A stretch of 64,000 bases of DNA from Symsagittifera roscoffensis (Eukaryota > Xenacoelomorpha > Acoela > Convolutidae), in assembly GCF_963678635.1 (NCBI RefSeq), contig NC_087068.1, forward strand, positions 23,152,388 to 23,216,387. Reading direction: 5' to 3'. Of the stretch, positions 34,752 to 46,012 are shown in pieces. The first letter of the stretch is position 1. Every line of letters begins with the position of its first letter. The notes under the pieces were generated by a model. It ran no database searches. It saw only the letters and a program-made list of their open reading frames with translations, and had not been told where the DNA came from. Made by a program: the position numbers and the translations under genes.

Positions 34752-35293
34752 ATGGCAGGTAAGTTTCACAAAATAATCATGAATTTGTCTGAGAAACGTG
34801 GCAATCTCGAGAACGAACTTCATAAATGCCACGAAACTATTTTGGAATACAAAGAGAGTCAGAGTTGTTGCTCGAAAAATGATGCATACCTTGATAAAGG
34901 CAGGAACTATGTAGAACAAGCAGTCGATGTAATTATCGAGTTGATTTATTTGGCTGCCAAAAAATTCAAATTCGGACGAACTGATACCGGCATAAGATAT
35001 GTGGCTTCAAGTTGACACAAAGTAACGATAAAATTTTACAGGAAGCTATCACATATAGAACAAGTTTCGAGGCTGTAACAGAGCAGGACGACTTAGATAG
35101 AAACTCAAAACTTTCTTGTCGTTCCAAAAAGATTAAAAAACATCAGTCGCATACGTCAAAAACCGGCTCAATTTGTCACATTGAGGTAGCCGACATCAGC
35201 AATTGGGTTATCAGAAATCGAGTAGTTATACCACCGCTCCGTCAAAAATCCCTTCTGAAAATTTTTTTCGGAGAAACAACAAGAAGAACTTGA
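34752..35293 (+). pseudogene. BEL/Pao gag, N-terminal part, unit 1
   Basis: Two short frames, 34752-35015 and 35012-35293, overlap by four bases. The first carries FHKIIMNLSEKRGNLENEL, a coiled-coil-like opening, and is present only in unit 1. The second (QEAITYRTSFEAVTEQDDLD, later VADISNWVIRNRVVIPPL) recurs in unit 2 from 38757. Position before the zinc knuckle suggests gag; the sequence alone is not diagnostic. Confidence 0.5.
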
Positions 35294-36868
35294 GAGGCAG
35301 GCAAAAGTGTCATTAGGACTGAAAGAGCAGCAAAAAAAATGAAACAGTATTTTCTAGATTAACAAAGCTGTTTAGAGTTGAAAGAATTGGCTGAAGAACA
35401 CAAAAAAAAAGTTGGTGAAAGAAGTCGTTTCTGCATCAACAGCATGTAACCAGGTTTCTTTGAGTCAACAAACTACAGGAACAGTAGCAGCTGGCTATCA
35501 GGCACCTGTAACCCCCTCGCACCAACATATAAGTGTTCTCGTTAGTAGTTAGAGCTTTTCAAGTGAGCGATATAAACCTTACAGTAGCTTGTGGACACGA
35601 GCTGTTACTACTTCCTCCCTAATGTCAGCTCAACCACAGTACGTTCCAACCACAAATGTTTTTTCCGCAGCAACTCCTATTGCTCCTCCGAATGGTTTTG
35701 TGGTTTTGTCAAAGTGAAGGGACTGTGTTCTTTCCGCATCCTGAAAGTTTTTTGCATGCAAATCAAATCTTCGTCGTCAATTATCACAATATTTCCTCGA
35801 ATTACACAGCGCCAACTCCCGGTTATTCACACGGTGCACTCGTCACGTCGAGTGTTCACTTTTGGCATGAGAGTCGTTTGGCCATTTCATATCGCCGGCT
35901 GTTTCGGCCATACTCGGTGATAAAGAAAAGCTCACCTATCTGAAAACGCTCGTAGTGGGTAAAACAAAGTCCGCAATCGCTGAGTATAGCTATAGCGGAG
36001 TACTATATAGGAATGCATTAGCAACTCTTCAGAAAAATTTCCAGCAGCCGCATGCCGTAGTAGGGGCTCATCTGGATAAATGGAGTGTTTTCCGCCTCTA
36101 AAAAGGCACAACTCGGGAAAGATAATTGGAATTTCCTCTACAACTTCTGGACTCGTTGCCATATTCAAGTCTTTGTCTTTGAACGACGACCTGAAAATTG
36201 TTAACTTACTGAATCAAGCTGTGAGTAAGCTTCCTTCGAACCTTGAAGAGGCATGGTCAAATAAAACCGTAAGGCGTCAAGGGCATCAACCAACTCTGCT
36301 AGATTTCACCGAGTGGCTTAAAGAATAAGCGGAGGGTCATGAGAGGCTAAAGTCACTGAATTCCAAAGGTAAATCTGAAGAAATAGTTAATCAAAATGTA
36401 GGCACTAAAGTGTTTGCTTGTGTCGCAAAAAAAAGTGATAAGACTAAGGTTTCCTCCATGTTCTGTATGTAAAACTCAACACGCACTTTGGAATTGCGCC
36501 TTGTTCGAAGAGAAAAACGCTATGAAACGAGCGCAGTCTGTAGCCGAACAAAAATTTGCTTTGCGTGTTTACAGAGCAATCACAGTTTTCGTAATTGTAG
36601 CAATGACAGAAAGTGCTCCAAGCCAGCTTGTGAAAGCACTCTTAATGTGCTCTTGCGAGGAGCTGAAAAATAAAATCCCTCTAAAGGATACCAAAGATTC
36701 CCCTTTGTCAGGTAACGCAATTACTAAACATGTATCGACTAATGCTGCCGTCGGCAATATTCTTAGCCAGGAGTCAACTAAAAGCCTCCTGCCAGCTGCT
36801 TCAGTCGCAGTTTCTTCGAAAGAAAAGAATACTAAGGCCTTACATCTTTGCGATAGTGCTTCCACGCA
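35294..36868 (+). pseudogene. BEL/Pao gag with zinc knuckle, unit 1
   Basis: After a Gln/Glu-rich helical stretch, 35925-36070 gives EKLTYLKTLVVGKTKSAIAE and the YRNALATLQKNFQQPHAVV block, typical of Pao gag. 36450-36620 gives CSVCKTQHALWNC (C-x2-C-x3-H-x4-C) and, one frame over, CFACLQSNHSFRNC, a perfect C-x2-C-x4-H-x4-C knuckle, then CSKPAC. The frame change between the two Cys motifs shows a frameshift near 36500-36540. Confidence 0.8.
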
Positions 36869-37300
36869 TTCTTAGGTGTTCGCCGATATGTCTCAATTTA
36901 GTTGGTACTCCCATTAAGCTCACCATAAAACTATTCAATTCCACGAACTCAATGAAAATGCATCAAGTAAATTTTCAAGTTTTAAATTTTCAAACGTTAA
37001 CCTTATAAAAATGAGGAAGTCGAAATATTTTTTGGACAAATTTTTACCACGCAATTCTAGGAGAGGACTCTAATTCACCGTGCGCCATACGCCTTCTGAT
37101 AGGTTGGGTTGTAAGCTGTCAATTACCGCCGTCCTTTCATTCGAACTCGTCTCGCTTCAAAAGTGTTGTCGAAGCCACGTCTCTAGCTGATCAAATTACA
37201 GTTTGCTAAGATTTGAAGTGCTATATAGCTTTCAAGCAGGTAGATTCTCGTTCAGCCGCCGACAAACGCACTTTGCCCATTTTTAGAAATGACACCTTCA
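36820..37300 (+). pseudogene. BEL/Pao protease region, unit 1
   Basis: ALHLCDSASTHS at 36835-36873 matches the start of the aspartic protease (normally LLDSGST-S), with a stop right after it. Downstream translation is broken and not recognisable, but the block is collinear with 40130-40560 in unit 2. Confidence 0.5.
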
Positions 37301-37379
37301 CGATGCTGAGAGTTACATTGTACCAATGTTTTGGAGTGATAATTAAGTTAGTTTGCAGAAAAACTATTACTCCTCCTTA

Positions 37380-38036
37380 GCTCAATTAAAGTCTCTGGAA
37401 AGGCGGTTAAATATGGATCAGTGGCTCCGTGAGAAACACGCCGAAACAATTAGAGTAGATATACAAAAAAGATATATCATTATCGTTAAGGCACACAATC
37501 CGAAATCACGAGCCGATGTTGAGCACTAACAAACCCGGCAAGGTCCGCCGAGTCCTCATTGGTGCACCGAAGTGTCATGGTGAAACCTTGAACAAGTCTC
37601 TGTTGGTTGACCCGGATCTCCTTCAAAACTTTATTTTTGAACTTCTAAGATTCCGTCAGCATAAATACACCATTCAGCCGACATTGAAGGGATGTTTTTA
37701 CAGGTTGGAGTCCGCGAAGAAGATCCAGATTCTTTTCGTTTTTTTTTGTGGCGGGAGGACCGCAAATTAAGTGTGGTAGTTCACCAATACACGCGTACCC
37801 TTTTCGGCGCTTGACACTTGCCGACTTGTGCCAGTTTTGCTCTGCAGAAGACTCCATCTGATAATGAAGCTGAGTACCCCGAAGCTGCTCCAGCTGTTGT
37901 CCAGAAGTTTCTTATGGATGACTACCTGGATTGTTTCCAAAACAGCGATGATGCCTTCAAATTTTGCAGGGATTTAGTCTCGTTGCTTAAACTATGTCGG
38001 TTTTATCTGAAAAAATTTGTCACGTGGCCGATGTAA
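37380..38036 (+). pseudogene. BEL/Pao reverse transcriptase, unit 1
   Basis: STNKPGKVRRVLIGAPKCHG then LNKSLLVDPDLLQNF and LLRFRQHKYT are the conserved RT blocks of Pao elements (normally NKPGK-R-V-D-AA--HG, LN--LL-GPDLL, L-RFR). A frameshift near 37680 separates them from the MDDYLDCFQNSDDA box (37915-37955), which stands for the YVDD active site. A loss of two or three bases near 37672 distinguishes it from unit 2. Confidence 0.82.
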
Positions 38037-38214
38037 CAATCGCTCTTGATCCGGGCAATCGTGAGTCCCATTCCTCTATTAAGGAAACTTGTAAGAATCC
38101 ACACCAGTCATCACATGTCCTCGGTCTTAAGTGGAATCAAGTAAAAGAAATGTTAGTCGTTAGTTGATGAGTTGATCGTCCACTAGACAAAGCAGTTACT
38201 CAATGTACAGTGTT

Positions 38215-38740
38215 GAGTTTTGTTTCACATGTTTTTAATCCAATTGAAACATTAACTCCGTATAATGTGAGAGCCCGCCTTTGATAAAATATATTCGGCG
38301 AATCAATAGTCAGTAATGGGACGATGATCTCCCCAGAAGAAATCAAAAAGCTGTTCCTTGAATGGCACTCAGGTCTTTCTTTGATAGATTCTCTGACAAT
38401 AGCTCGTAGCTACTTCACTGAACCTTCGACCAAAAAGAGTTTCATAAGATAGGTGATAAATTGCAGGCTGATTTCCGTGCCGTCTCTTTCCTTCGTGCGA
38501 GGCTTTCATCTTGACACATTTCTCGGCATTTTCTATCTCCAATCCTCAGAAGTACGGATAAAAGATGGGGGTTTTTTGTTCACCTGCTCCACCACTAGAG
38601 CGGTACTCCTTGAGGTGGTCCCCTCTCTCGACACAAATTCTTGTTTTATCTGCGTGGAGAGGTTTATTGCACGTCGTGGTACTCCACCTATCATCATGCG
38701 CGACAAGGGAAATATTTATAATCGTAATATAAATATTACT
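38215..38740 (+). pseudogene. BEL/Pao connection domain fused to integrase core by deletion, unit 1
   Basis: 38215-38450 reads SHVFNPIETLTPYNVRA and LFLEWHSGLSLIDSLT, the segment after RT that in Pao reads FDPLG-L-P...W--W. Then the deletion joint brings in FLGIFYLQSSEV, FTCSTTRAVLLEVVPSLDTN and VERFIARRGTPPIIMRD of the DDE integrase core. It ends at RNI/NITF just before unit 2. Confidence 0.8.
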
Positions 38741-38756
38741 TTCAGAAAAAACTTGC

Positions 38757-40160
38757 AGGACGACTTAGATAGAAACTCAAAACTTTCTTGTCGTTCCAAA
38801 AAGCGTTAAAACCATCAGTCGCATACGTCAAAAACCGGCTCAAGTTGTCACATTGAGGTAGCCGACATCAGCAATTGGGTTATCAGAAATCGAGTAGTTA
38901 TACCACCGCTCCGTCAAAAATCCCTTCTGAGAATCTTTTTTGGAGAAACAACAAGAAGAGCTTGAGAGGCAGGCAAAAATGTCATTAGGACTGAAAGAGA
39001 AGCAAAAAAATGAAACAGTATTTTCTAGAATAACAAAGCTGTTTAGAGTTGAAAGAATTGGCTGAAGAACACAGAAAAAAGTTGGCGAAAGAAGTCGTTT
39101 CTGCATCAACAGCATGTAACCAGGTTTCTTTGAGTCAACAAACTGCAGGAACAGTAGCAGCTGGCTATCAGGCACCTGTAACCCCCTCGCACTAACATAT
39201 AAGTGTTCTCGTTAGTAGTTAGAGCTTTTCAAGTGAGCACTATAAACCTTATAGTAGCTTGTGGACACGAGCTGTTACTACTTCCTCCCTAATGTCAGCT
39301 CAACCACAGTACGTTCCATCCACAAATGTTTTTTCCGCAGCAACTCCTATTGCTCCTCAGAAGGGTTTTGTGTTTTTGTCAAAGTGAAGGGACTGTGTTC
39401 TTTCCGCATCCTGAAAGTTTTTTCATGCAAATCAAATCTTCGTCGTCAATTATCACGGTATTTCCTCGAATTACACAGCGCCAACTCCCGGTAATTCACA
39501 CGGTGCACTCGTCGAGCCTTCGAACCTTGAAGAGGCATGGTCAAATAAAACCGTAAGGCGTCAAGGGCATCAACCAACTCTGCTAGATTTCAACGAGTGG
39601 CTTAAAGAATAAGCGGAGGGTCATGAGAGGCTAAAGTCACTGAATTCCAAAGGTAAATCTGAAGAAATAGTTAATCAAAATGTAAGCACTAAAGTGTTTG
39701 CTTGTGTCGCAAAAAAAAAGTGTTAAGACTAAGGTTTCCTCCATGTTCTGTATGTAAAACTCAACACGCACTTTGGAATTGCGCCTTGTTCGAAGAGAAA
39801 AACGCTATGAAACGAGCGCAGTCTGTAGCCGAACAAAAATTTGCTTTGCGTGTTTACAGAGCAATCACAGTTTTCGTAATTGTAGCAATGACAGAAAGTG
39901 CTCCAAGCCAGCTTGTGAAAGCACTCTTAATGTGCTCTTGCGAGGAGCTGAAAAATAAAATCCCTCTAAAGGATACCAAAAATTCCCCTTTGTCAGGTAA
40001 CGCAAATACTAAACATGTATCGACTAACGCTGCCGTCGGCAATATTCTTAGCCAGGAGTCAACTAAAAGCCTCCTGCCAGCTGCTTCAGTCGCAGTTTCT
40101 TCGAAAGAAAAGAATACTAAGGCCTTACATCTTTGCGATAGTGCTTCCACGCATTCATAG
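38757..40160 (+). pseudogene. BEL/Pao gag, unit 2, internal deletion
   Basis: Same order as unit 1 but without the EKLTYLKTLVV block. The knuckle CFACLQSNHSFRNC is at about 39842-39883 and CSVCKTQHALWNC at about 39744-39782, again in two frames, so the frameshift between them predates the duplication. Ends at ALHLCDSASTHS before a stop at 40158-40160. Confidence 0.8.
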
Positions 40161-40600
40161 GTGTTCGCCGATATGTCTTCATTTGATTAGTACTCCCATT
40201 AACCTCACCACAAAACGATTCAATTCCACGAGCTCAATGAAAACGCATCAAGTAAATTTTCAAGTTTTAAATTCTCAAACGTTAATCTTATAAAAATGAG
40301 GTAGTCGAAATAGTTTTATGGACAAATTTTTACCACGCAATTCTAGAGGAGGACTCTAATTCACCGTGCGCCATACGCCTTCTGATAGGTTGGGTTCTAA
40401 GCAGTCCATTACCGCCGTCCTTTCATTCGAACTCGTCTCGCCTCAAAAGTGTTGTCGAAGGCACGTCTCTAGCTGACCAAATTACAGTTTGGTAAGATTT
40501 GAAGTGCTATATAGCTCTCAAGCAGGTAGATTCTCGTTCAGCCGCCGACAAACGCACTTTGCCGATTTTGAAGAATGACATTTTCATGATGCTGAGAGTT
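40161..40600 (+). pseudogene. BEL/Pao protease to RT linker, unit 2
   Basis: Collinear with 36870-37320 of unit 1 and similarly stop-ridden. No motif beyond the protease start is readable. Confidence 0.45.
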
Positions 40601-40611
40601 ACATTGTACCA

Positions 40612-41324
40612 ATGTTTTGGAGAGATAATGAAGTTAGTTTGAAGAAAAAATATTGCTCCTCCTTAGCTCAATTAAAGTCTCTGGAAAGGCGGTTAAATAT
40701 GGATCAGTGGCTCCGTGAGAAACAGGCCGAAACAGTTAGAGTAGATATACAAAAAAGATATGTCATTGTCGTTAAGGCACACGATCCAAAATCACGAGCC
40801 GATGTTGAGCACTAGCAAACCCGGCAAGGTCCGCCGAGTCCTCATTTGTGCACCGAAGTGTCATGGTGAAACCTTGAACAAGTCTCTGTTGGTTGACCCG
40901 GATCTCCTTCAAAACCTTTTTTTTGAACTTCTAAGATTCCGTCAGCATAAATACACCACTTCAGCCGACATTGAAGGGATGTTTTTACCGGTTGGAGTCC
41001 GCGAAGAAGATCAAGATTCGTTTCGTTTTTTTTTTGTAGCGAGAGGACCGCAAATCAAGTGTGGTAGTTCACCAATACACGCGTACCCTTTTCGGCGCTC
41101 GACACTTGCCGACTTGTGCCAGTTTTGCTCTGCAGAAGACTCCATCTGATAATGAAGCTGAGTACCCCGAAGCTGCTCCAGCTGTTGTCCAGAAGTTTCA
41201 TATGGATGACTACCTGGATTGTTTTCAAAACAGCGATGACGCCTTCCAATTTTGTAGGGATTTAGTCTCGTTGCTTAAACTAGGTCGGTTTCATCTGAAA
41301 AAATTTCTCACGTGCCCGATGTAA
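40612..41324 (+). pseudogene. BEL/Pao reverse transcriptase, unit 2, first copy
   Basis: YCSSLAQLKSLERRLNMDQW precedes the RT core. 40800-41149 gives KPGKVRRVLICAPKCHGETL, LLVDPDLLQN, TSADIEGMFLPVGVREEDQD and FRFFFVARGPQ. SADIEGMF contains the first catalytic Asp. The frame then shifts by one base near 41030 and resumes as HMDDYLDCFQNSDDA (about 41200-41245), the YVDD-type box. Confidence 0.85.
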
Positions 41325-41404
41325 CAGTCGCTCTTGATCCGGGCAATCGTGAGTCCCATTCCTCTATTAGGGAAACTTGTAAGAATCCACGCCGAAACCA
41401 ATAC

Positions 41405-42005
41405 ACGCCGAAACAGTTAGAGTAGATATACAAAAAAGATATGTCATTGTCGTTAAGGCACACGATCCGAAATCACGAGCCGATGTTGAGCACTAACAAA
41501 CCCGGCAAGGTCCGCCGAGTCCTCATTGGTGCACCGAGGTGTCATGGTGAAACCTTGAACAAGTCTCTGTTGGTTGACCCGGATCTCCTTCAAAGCCTTA
41601 TTTTTGAACTTCTAAGATTCCGTCAGCATAAATACACCACTTCAGCCGACATTGAAGGGATGTTTTTACCGGTTGGAGTCCGCGAAGAAGATCAAGATTC
41701 TTTTCGTTTTTTTTTTGTGGCGAGAGGACCGCAAATTAAGTGTGGTAGTTCACCAATACACGCGTACCCTTTTCGGCGCTCGACACTTGCCGACTTGTGC
41801 CAGTTTTGCTCTGCAGAAGACTCCATCTGATAATGAAGCTGAGTACCCCGAAGCTGCTCCAGCTGTTGTCCAGAAGTTTCATATGGATGACTACCTGGAT
41901 TGTTTTCAAAACAGCGATGACGCCTTCCAATTTTGTAGGGATTTAGTCTCGTTGCTTAAACTAGGTCGGTTTCATCTGAAAAAATTTGTCACGTGCCCGA
42001 TGTAA
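41405..42005 (+). pseudogene. BEL/Pao reverse transcriptase, unit 2, duplicated copy
   Basis: A tandem copy of the preceding RT segment at an offset of 681 bases, almost identical. It carries the same one-base frameshift before the MDDY box, so the duplication happened after the gene was already broken. Small differences (GAPRCHG here, CAPKCHG in the first copy) show some time since. Confidence 0.85.
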
Positions 42006-42680
42006 CAATCGCTCTTGATCCGGGCAATCGTGAGTCCCATTCCTCTATTAAGGAAACTTGTAAGAATCCACACCAGTCATCACATGTCCTCGGTCTTAAG
42101 TGGAATCAAGTAAAAGAAATGTTAGTCGTTAGTTGATGAGTTGATCGTCCACTAGACAAAGCAGTTACTCAATGTACAGTGTTGAGTTTTGTTTCACCTG
42201 TTTTTAATCCAATTGAAACATTAACTCCGTATAATGTGAGAGCCCGCCTTCTGATAAAATATATTCGGCGAATCAATAGTCAGTATTGGGACGATGATCT
42301 CCCAGAAGAAATCAAAAAGCTGTTCCTTGAATGGCACTCAGGTCTTTCTTTGATAGATTCTCTGACAAAAGCTCGTAGCTACTTCACTGAACCTTCGACC
42401 AAAAAGAGTTTCATAAGATAGGTGATAAATTGCAGGCTGATTTCCGTGCCGTCTCTTTTCTTCGTGCGAGGCTAACAGGTTCGCATAGGATTGAATTAGG
42501 CTTTGTGTTTCGCAAAACCCGCGTGGTGCCTATAAAAGCGCTATCTATTCCACTGTTAGAGCATCAAAGGACCCTCCTTGCACTCCGTTTAAAAGATTAA
42601 TTTTTGAAATATCTTAATTTTGAAGTCTTAGACAATTGCATGCGGACAGATAGTACCACTGTTCTTCGGTGACTTAAATC
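42006..42680 (+). pseudogene. BEL/Pao connection and RNase H, unit 2
   Basis: 42065-42130 gives SHVLGLKWNQVKEML (the VLGL-W motif). 42179-42421 gives SFVSPVFNPIETLTPYNVRA, YWDDDLPEEIKKLFLEWHSG. Then FVFRKTRVVPIKALSIPLLE (about 42504-42563) and CMRTDSTTVLR (about 42640-42671) are the RNase H blocks, with TDSTTVL holding a catalytic Asp. Confidence 0.82.
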
Positions 42681-43469
42681 ATGTAATAAATTACCCGTTT
42701 TTGTTGGTAATTTTTTTGGTGTGATTCTGTAGTCTACAACCAGTGATCAGTAGCATGACACTGGTAACCGAGAGATTTCTTCGAAATCCCTCACGGAAAG
42801 CAGCTGGGTTAATGGCCCTAGTAAGCTGAGGACGACTGATTGGCCGTTGAAGCCGGATACAAGAATCATCGATAAGATAAAACTAAAAAGACTCACGTAA
42901 TTTCGACATTTGTCTTGAAAAGACGTCACATTTTGTCATCGATGTTTTGACAGACAAAAAAATTTCCATTCGGAGTATGGGAGAGATTTCTGTCAATCGT
43001 ACATTAGAAATTACCGACCCTAGTGAGTTGGGCGTTGCTGAGCAGAAACCTATTTCCTGTCCCAGTGTGAGAAATTCTCTAGCGAGCGATAACTACTAAG
43101 TTCCGGTAAAGTTATCGCAAGAAATAGTCGGTTCGCCAAGTATTCGCCGTTCATTTGACCAACTGGCATCCTTCGCTTGACTGGGTGCATCAGCCGTTTG
43201 GTTAAAAACGATTTCGGTAGGCAGCATCCAATTATATTTGATGGACGTCACACGATTGTTCGGTTATTGGACGTTACGAACTTCCACCAAGGCTTGGATT
43301 AAATGCATGCGGTTGTTAATTTGAAATACGTTGGTTAAATTTGCGCTGGCTGCTGTGAAGTTTTGAAAATAAGTGATTAACGTGCAGAAAACAAGCAAAG
43401 CGAAAACCGCCACTCCTATCATGTCTTATCTCCTGATTAAAGGTTACAAACTCCTTTCTATAACACAAC

Positions 43470-43700
43470 TATCGACTACTTTCATCTTGACACATTTCTC
43501 GGCCTTTTCTATCTCCAATCCTCAGAAGTACGGATAAAAGATGGGGGTTTTTTGTTCACCTGCTCCACCACTAGAGCGGTACTCATTGAGGTGGTCCCCT
43601 CTCTCGACACAAATTCTTGTTTTATCTGCGTGGAGAGGTTTATTGCACGTCGTGGTACTCCACCTATCATCATGCGCGACAAGGGCAATATTTTGTTGGC
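43470..43700 (+). pseudogene. BEL/Pao integrase core, unit 2
   Basis: HLDTFLGLFYLQSSEVRIKD, LFTCSTTRAVLIEVVPSLDT and FIARRGTPPIIMRDKGNI. The first is the D-x-G-P block (the first D kept, the rest altered), the last is the SDNGTNF block altered to RDKGNI. The third catalytic residue lies in a scrambled stretch after 43700. Confidence 0.8.
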
Positions 43701-43849
43701 GCTCAGAAAGAGCTCATAGCTGGCGTTGAGAGTTAGAAAAAGCTCGGGGCCGCTGTGTTTGTCCAGAAAGTGATCATGTGGAAATGGCGACTCCGGGGTG
43801 CTATGTGTTCGAAGGGTTAAGCATGTACCGTAAGACATCTTAGGCCACA

Positions 43850-44365
43850 GAAGAGTAACTGAGGAGGTTCGAGAAACCACAGTTCGCCTTCTTGTGCATT
43901 CACTAAAAGCAAAACCGATAACAGCCGTTAGTTGCAACCCGCAAGATTTAGAAACGTTGACACCGAATCATTTGAAGTTTGGCCAACACGCAGCGAGTTT
44001 TTCGTTGCTAAGTTTCGAAGAAAACTTCGATCATAAGAAGCGGTACGCTAGAGCGCAATCATACGCTAACGCAACATGGACACTTAGATGCCGGAATACG
44101 TTTCTTCCCTCAATAGGAGTGCAAAGTGGCACAATCAATCAGACGTTAAGTTGAAAGCCGGCGATATGGATTGGGTCATAGAGCCTGACAGTCCACGTGT
44201 ACTTTACCCAATCGCACGTATCGTTAGACTGCACTGCGACAAGGACGGTTGCGCGAGATTTGCCGGCATGAAGACCGTTACGAGCGAACTGACCCGCCCG
44301 ACCGTAAAGCTCGCTCCCGTCCTTCTTTCTTTGGGGGCGGAGGATGTTACAAGGCAAACGTAACC
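43850..44365 (+). pseudogene. BEL/Pao integrase C-terminus, unit 2
   Basis: RRVTEEVRETTVRLLVHSLK leads to LETLTPNHLKFG (the LTPNH--- block), then YARAQSYANATW and, one frame over, EYVSSLNRSAKWHNQSDVKL, KAGDMDWVIEPDSPRVLYPI and MKTVTSELTRPTVKLAPVL. This is the usual Pao integrase tail (GD-V---D---PR--WP---V ... T----RP--KL). Only one frame change, near 44085, interrupts it. Confidence 0.87.
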
Positions 44366-44812
44366 AGAGTATGAAAGCATTTATGTAACTGCATATAACA
44401 GGAATATAGCCTAAGGTATGTGACAACGGCCGAATGCGGGGTAGTTTCTAACCAAGAAATCATAATACCGATTTGAAATTATCGAGTCCCTAGCTCCGAT
44501 TATGTCTTGCAAAGTTTTAGGAGTTTTGGATGTTTCAAAATTGCCAATTAGGCTATATTCTGGACTATTTTATGCGCGTTTTAAAGATTTTATCCGTAAT
44601 GCTGAAAACTTAGTGCCAATTATTGATGCGTCGCGGATTATCTCGCTCATTGAAATCGTTCCAAATCGAATTGAGGCTAGATTATCGGTCGTATCAACCT
44701 CGTAATGTATCAACTCAGAATGTATCACCTGATCTTTGATCTAGTCAAAATTTGTAGTTTTGCAATATTTCTTTTCACAAAACCTATTCGACTATTCGAT
44801 TTGGATTAAGGG
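44366..44812. other. Unassigned sequence after BEL/Pao unit 2
   Basis: A 3' LTR would be expected here, but I found no copy of this sequence upstream of unit 1. The right part (CGTTCCAAATCGAATTGAGG, TTATCGGTCG) resembles decayed bodies of the hairpin-ended family. The open frame 44502-44705 is probably accidental. Confidence 0.4.
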
Positions 44813-44858
44813 GCAGTCAGAGCATTCAGGGCTTTACCCTGATATACAAGCAGGCTTG
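44813..44858 (+). mobile_element. Hairpin-ended element, old terminal fragment
   Basis: GGGGCAGTCAGAGCATTCAG then GGCTTTACCCTGATATAC. The hairpin is damaged (CAGGGCTTTACCCTG), as in the copies at 53550 and 53600, which suggests a shared older subfamily. Confidence 0.7.
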
Positions 44859-45778
44859 ACATCATCTGAATTGTTCCTCTCTTGTAAAAGCATTTAGGTC
44901 TTATCAAGAGCCGATGTTGAATTTACTATCCAAAATTAAGAAATTGGTTAGAGCACAAGTGTTTCGCTATTTTCTTCGAAGCTTCACGCAAAGTAAGAGA
45001 ACTATGAGAACAATTGAAGGTTGCGTGAATTTTTGAAGTCCTACTGTGACTCACAAAGAATACAAAAATGTGTGATTAAGATCATTATTAACAGATATTT
45101 CTCTCAACATGAAAGAGAAAAATTTGACGACCGACGCGAACAAATTGCTTAATCATGTAATATAATTCCATTGTTAAAACAAATGGAAAAACTGGCCAAT
45201 TGAAAAATAAACTACACATACAAACCGAAGCCGTAATCGAAGTGATGGGAGATACATTTTAATAGGGGAAAAATTGTATTGATTAAATTGCCGAAAGTTA
45301 TTCATGTGAGTTCCCGCACAGACGTTTCATGGATAATAATAGATTTTATTGGATTTTCATTGTCAGTCTCTACAAAATAACAAAAATAATCTATTATAAT
45401 GGAGTATAATGGATTTAAATTTTTCCAAAATAATCGATTATAATCGATTAAAAATCGATTACGTGGTCCAAAATTTGACATAATAATCGATTAAATAGAC
45501 AACATTTTAGTCAACGAAAATTTCGGTGCGGGTTAAGCTAAAGCAATAGTTCAAATCATGACCCATACAGAATTAAAACAAAAATACAGATATGCCCAGT
45601 GTTGATCTATTTGTTGTGAGTTGCATATATCTGCCCTGAATTGGAACATACATGTTCAGACCTGGATGATGCAAAAAATTAATGTTAGAAAAATAAAAAT
45701 AAATATCCAGAAACATACAAATGTTAGTGAAATTGATTACGGACGGTGAAGTATCTTATATTAAATCCAGAAACTGAC
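44859..45778. other. No gene seen; AT-rich palindromic motifs at 45340-45500
   Basis: AATCGATTATAATCGATT and related strings cluster at 45425-45465. The flanks do not obviously match the larger repeat at 59880-60660. Confidence 0.4.
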
Positions 45779-45844
45779 CTGGGCAGGATTTTCATGTGAT
45801 TCGGAGTTTTCACCATATACCTCTCGGTTTCTTTTATTGTATTC
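45779..45844 (-). CDS. Candidate 66-base internal exon
   Basis: A strong acceptor TTTTTTTCAG (AG at 45845-45846) is followed by 22 open codons (EYNKRNREVYGENSESHENP then AQ) and the donor CAG/GTCAGT (45773-45778). Length divides by three, so the exon is symmetric. The protein is hydrophilic and I do not recognise it. Supported only by splice consensus and frame. Confidence 0.35.
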
Positions 45845-46012
45845 CTGAAAAAAAACTGCAGCTATAAATTTACAAAAAAGTGTTCAACATTTCATGATCG
45901 TGTCATAGCGCTTTTTAAAAAGTTTTTAAACTGTTTCGGCAAATAGTCAAAATTAACTATTCAAAGTTATAAGCTATAGCCTTAGTAACGTTCAATAAAT
46001 CAGAGGCGGACT

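Larger units (their letters stand above)
34740..38756 (+). mobile_element. BEL/Pao LTR retrotransposon, unit 1 (degenerate)
   Basis: Gag, protease-like, reverse transcriptase and integrase segments follow each other in the same orientation, with many stops. It lacks about 1 kb present in unit 2 between the RNase H start and the integrase core: at 38502 the text CGTGCGAGGC joins TTTCATCTTGACAC, which in unit 2 are at 42472 and 43483. Clear LTRs and a primer-binding site were not found. Unit 2 follows without a spacer. Confidence 0.88.
38757..44365 (+). mobile_element. BEL/Pao LTR retrotransposon, unit 2 (degenerate)
   Basis: Starts mid-gag at CAGGACGACTTAGATAG, equal to 35085 in unit 1, right behind the truncated integrase of unit 1. 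It keeps the RNase H to integrase segment that unit 1 lost. In gag it lacks about 385 bases found in unit 1 (jump at 39510 from CACTCGTCG to AGCCTTCGAACC). Similarity to unit 1 is high, so the two units come from one element by duplication or from closely related insertions. Confidence 0.88.

Noticed and set aside
43509-43937. 142-codon minus-strand frame
   Set aside because: It lies opposite the BEL/Pao integrase core, whose motifs are on the plus strand; the minus frame has no recognisable protein.
34740-44700. LTRs of the BEL/Pao element
   Set aside because: I compared the sequence after 44365 with that before 34740 and saw no shared direct repeat, TG...CA ends or primer-binding site, so no LTR is annotated.
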